Source of the DNA: Apostichopus japonicus
Taxonomy: Eukaryota > Echinodermata > Holothuroidea > Aspidochirotida > Stichopodidae
Length of the DNA: 64,000 bases
Direction: 5' to 3'
Assembly (NCBI RefSeq): GCF_037975245.1
Contig: NC_092574.1
Location: 5,264,713 to 5,328,712, forward strand
Position 1 is the stretch's first letter, and every line of letters begins with the position of its first letter. The notes under the pieces are model-generated. The model was not told where the DNA came from, made no database searches, and worked only from the letters and a program-made list of their open reading frames with translations. The position numbers were made by a program, and so were the translations under genes. Below are positions 60,271-64,000 of the stretch, one piece after another.

Positions 60271-63200
60271 CTGATTTATGATTTATGAAAAAAATAGAAA
60301 TCATATAGACAAAAAGTCTTTCCCGGTCAGATAATTACACGAAATTGGCGTATAACAAAGACAAGGGTGTCTTCTACTCCACGTCTAATGTTAATGTCGA
60401 TGGGTGTTTCAGAGAGGACAAGAGAGTGGGCTGAAAAGAGGGGGTTTTCCAAATTGTGCACTTATAAAGAACACGTATTTCTATCGGGTCCTTTGGGACC
60501 ACGTATCTCCCGAACGGAAGCAGATATGGACCTGGGAGTTGCAGATTTGGGCTCCTGAGCATCGATTACTCCCTGTTACGTCATTTGGGCGAAAACGATT
60601 TGGGTCGATTTTGGGTCAGTTTTGGAACGAGTTTGGGTCAGTTTTGGAAAACTGCAAATCAGGTTTTGGGCCCCCCCCACGCCCCCACACAACACCCAAT
60701 TCCAAAATAAAGTTCAGATTCGTAATCAGCGTGTCGCGAACTACCAGAAAAGATCCACATTTATCGACTTTGCGACAACAAGTTTTTTTCACCTCAAAAA
60801 AAGTAAGAGCGAAAAACTTTTACGACGAACAAAGGATTAAAATCTTTTGTTGTCCCTAAAAGTTTTTCGCTTTTCTATTGTTCATCTGAAGTTGCAAACT
60901 GAGCGAAAAAAAGTGTCATAAGAGGGCGCAAAGGCGATAAATGTGTATCTTTTCTGGTAGTTCGCGACACGCTGATTACGAATCTGAACTTTATTTTGGA
61001 ATTGGGTACCAAATTGAGGTACTTTTTTAACTTTGCATGACAAAACACCTATTTTTGGCGCAAATAGATATGATATAAACAAAAAGCCTTTCCCGGTCAG
61101 ATAATTACACGAAATTGGTGTATAACAAAGACAAGAGTGTCTTCTACTTCACGTCTAATTTTAATGTCGATGGGTGTTTCAGAGAGGACAAGAGAGGGGG
61201 CTGAAAAGAGGGGGTTTTCCAAATTTTGCACTTATAAAGAACAGTCACGTATTTCTATCTTGTACTTTGGGACCACGTATCTCCCGAACGGAAGCAGATA
61301 TGGACCTGGGAGTTGCAGATTTGGGCTCCTGAGCATCGATTACTCCCCGTTACGTCTTTTGGGCGAAATCGATTTTTGTCAATTTTTGGCAATTTTTATT
61401 TGCGCGAAAAATAGGTGTTTTGTCTGAAAAGTGAAAAAAGTACCTCTTTTTGGTACCCAATTCCAAAATAAAGTTCAGATTCGTAATCAGCGTGTCGCGA
61501 ACTACCAGAAAAGATCCACATTTATCGACTTTGCGACAACAAGTTTTTTTCACCTCAAAAAAAGTAAGAGCGAAAAACTTTTACGACGAACAAAGGATTA
61601 AAATCTTTTGTTGTCCCTAAAAGTTTTTCGCTTTTCTATTGTTCATCTGAAGTTGCAAACTGAGCGAAAAAAGTGTCATAAGAGGGCGCAAAGGCGATAA
61701 ATGTGTATCTTTTCTGGTAGTGCGCGACACTCTGATTACGAATCTGAACTTTATTTTGGAATTGGGTACCAAATTGAGGTACTTTTTTTAACTTTGCATG
61801 ACAAAACACCTATTTTTGGCGCAAATAGATATGATATAAACAAAAAGCCTTTCCCGGTCAGATAATTACACGAAATTAATGTATAACAAAGACAAGAGTG
61901 TCTTCTACTTCACGTCTAATTTTAATGTCGATGGGTGTTTCAGAGAGGACAAGAGAGGGGGCTGAAAAGAGGGGGTTTTCCAAATTTTGCACTTATAAAG
62001 AACAGTCACGTATTTCTATCTTGTACTTTGGGACCACGTATCTCCCGAACGGAAGCAGATATGGACCTGGGAGTTGCAGATTTGGGCTCCTGAGCATCGA
62101 TTACTCCCCGTTACGTCTTTTGGGCGAAATCGATTTTGGGTCAATTTTTGGCAATTTTTATTTGCGCGAAAAATAGGTGTTTTGTCTGAAAAGTGAAAAA
62201 AGTACCTCTTTTTGGTACCCAATTCCAAAATAAAGTTCAGATTCGTAATCAGCGTGTCGCGAACTACCAGAAAAGATCCACATTTATCGACTTTGCGACA
62301 ACAAGTTTTTTTCACCTCAAAAAAAGTAAGAGCGAAAAACTTTTACGACGAACAAAGGATTAAAATCTTTTGTTGTCCCTAAAAGTTTTTCGCTTTTCTA
62401 TTGTTCATCTGAAGTTGCAAACTGAGCGAAAAAAGTGTCATAAGAGGGCGCAAAGGCGATAAATGTGTATCTTTTCTGGTAGTTCGCGACACTCTGATTA
62501 CGAATCTGAACTTTATTTTGGAATTGGGTACCAAATTGAGGTACTTTTTTTAACTTTGCATGACAAAACACCTATTTTTTGGCGCAAATAGATATGATAT
62601 AAACAAAAAGCCTTTCCCGGTCAGATAATTACACGAAATTGGTGTATAACAAAGACAAGAGTGTCTTCTACTTCACGTCTAATTTTAATGTCGATGGGTG
62701 TTTCAGAGAGGACAAGAGAGGGGGCTGAAAAGAGGGGGTTTTCCAAATTTTGCACTTATAAAGAACAGTCACGTATTTCTATCTTGTACTTTGGGACCAC
62801 GTATCTCCCGAACGGAAGCAGATATGGACCTGGGAGTTGCAGATTTGGGCTCCTGAGCATCGATTACTCCCCGTTACGTCTTTTGGGCGAAATCGATTTT
62901 GGGTCAATTTTTGGCAATTTTTATTTGCGCGAAAAATAGGTGTTTTGTCTGAAAAGTGAAAAAAGTACCTCTTTTTGGTACCCAATTCCAAAATAAAGTT
63001 CAGATTCGTAATCAGCGTGTCGCGAACTACCAGAAAAGATCCACATTTATCGACTTTGCGACAACAAGTTTTTTTCACCTCAAAAAAAGTAAGAGCGAAA
63101 AACTTTTACGACGAACAAAGGATTAAAATCTTTTGTTGTCCCTAAAAGTTTTTCGCTTTTCTATTGTTCATCTGAAGTTGCAAACTGAGCGAAAAAAGTG

Positions 63201-64000
63201 TCATAAGAGGGCGCAAAGGCGATAAATGTGTATCTTTTCTGGTAGTTCGCGACACTCTGATTACGAATCTGAACTATATTTTGGAATTGGGTACCAAATT
63301 GAGGTACTTTTTTTAACTTTGCATGACAAAACACCTATTTTTGGCGCAAATAGATATGATATAAACAAAAAGCCTTTCCCGGTCAGATAATTACACGAAA
63401 TTGGTGTATAACAAAGACAAGAGTGTCTTCTACTTCACGTCTAATTTTAATGTCGATGGGTGTTCAGAGAGGACAAGAGAGGGGGCTGAAAAGAGGGGGT
63501 TTTCCAAATTTTGCACTTATAAAGAACAGTCACGTATTTCTATCTTGTACTTTGGGACCACGTATCTCCCGAACGGAAGCAGATATGGACCTGGGAGTTG
63601 CAGATTTGGGCTCCTGAGCATCGATTACTCCCCGTTACGTCTTTTGGGCGAAATCGATTTTGGGTCAATTTTTGGCAATTTTTATTTGCGCGAAAAATAG
63701 GTGTTTTGTCTGAAAAGTGAAAAAAGTACCTCTTTTTGGTACCCAATTCCAAAATAAAGTTCAGATTCGTAATCAGCGTGTCGCGAACTACCAGAAAAGA
63801 TCCACATTTATCGACTTTGCGACAACAAGTTTTTTTCACCTCAAAAAAAGTAAGAGCGAAAAACTTTTACGACGAACAAAGGATTAAAATCTTTTGTTGT
63901 CCCTAAAAGTTTTTCGCTTTTCTATTGTTCATCTGAAGTTGCAAACTGAGCGAAAAAAGTGTCATAAGAGGGCGCAAAGGCGATAAATGTGTATCTTTTC
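60271..64000 (+). repeat. Tandem satellite, monomer about 762 bp, each with a large inverted repeat
   Basis: Copies start (AAAAAG.CTTTCCCGGTCAG) at 60311, 61081, 61842, 62605 and 63367; periods are 770, 761, 763 and 762. Copies 2-5 are about 99 per cent identical. The first is diverged, with a different left arm (C-rich near 60670). The array runs off the window. In each unit a roughly 430-bp inverted repeat (e.g. 61398-61828) pairs TATTTGCGCGAAAAATAGGT and the ATAAAGTTCAGATTCGTAAT block with their inverses. Repeated ORFs of 92-99 codons on both strands recur in every copy, with no recognised domain and no preserved-protein signature. Confidence 0.97.

Noticed and set aside
60367-63839. Repeated 92-151-codon ORFs as a gene family
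   Set aside because: They recur because the DNA is a tandem satellite; both strands are open in the same place, and no domain or codon-level conservation is evident.

Overview
This window looks like intergenic and intronic DNA of an animal, most likely a marine invertebrate deuterostome. The evidence is long introns with GT/AG borders, dense transposon relics, satellite DNA, an animal EXOSC8 (exosome subunit) gene and an IFIT-like TPR gene. An echinoderm is my best guess, from general character only. There are no bacterial-style operons, and I recognise no tRNA or rRNA genes.

Only two ordinary host genes are convincing. (1) EXOSC8/RRP43 on the + strand, 36428-55106: eleven coding exons that splice in phase to 275 codons plus stop, against about 276 residues in vertebrates. 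Its introns carry a 5.2-kb array of 31-bp repeats, a minisatellite that copies a splice donor, a hAT-type MITE, a fold-back MITE and other repeats. (2) A single-exon IFIT-like TPR gene on the - strand, 23911-25320 (or 25359).

The rest is a layered transposon landscape. 1-17485 and 28052-31458 are two copies (A and B) of one repeated segment of roughly 3 kb. Because each copy serves as the empty site for the other, insertions can be dated and bounded. Copy A carries a 9.2-kb insertion (784-9959) with short terminal inverted repeats, subterminal ACATGCATG-type arrays, a spliced minus-strand gene of unknown function and a plus-strand ORF. It also carries a 5.2-kb hAT-ended composite element (10957-16181) with an exact 8-bp target duplication and a dead LINE inside. 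Copy B carries two short elements (28440-28780 and 30253-30621).

Between the copies lie a Ty3/Gypsy pol relic (19079-21900, - strand), a (GAAA)n tract grown on a LINE tail, a 5'-inverted LINE fragment, the IFIT-like gene and a 1.5-kb relative of the hAT element (26141-27682). Beyond copy B is an almost full-length but dead L1/Tx1-like LINE (about 36070 down to 31700, - strand), itself hit by a 375-bp hAT MITE with a perfect 8-bp duplication. The window ends in a tandem satellite with a monomer of about 762 bp, each monomer carrying a large inverted repeat, running off the right edge.

The strongest candidate for something undescribed is the 9.2-kb insertion with its uncharacterised spliced gene. 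Next are the palindromic 762-bp satellite and the minisatellite that has multiplied the EXOSC8 exon 3 donor site.
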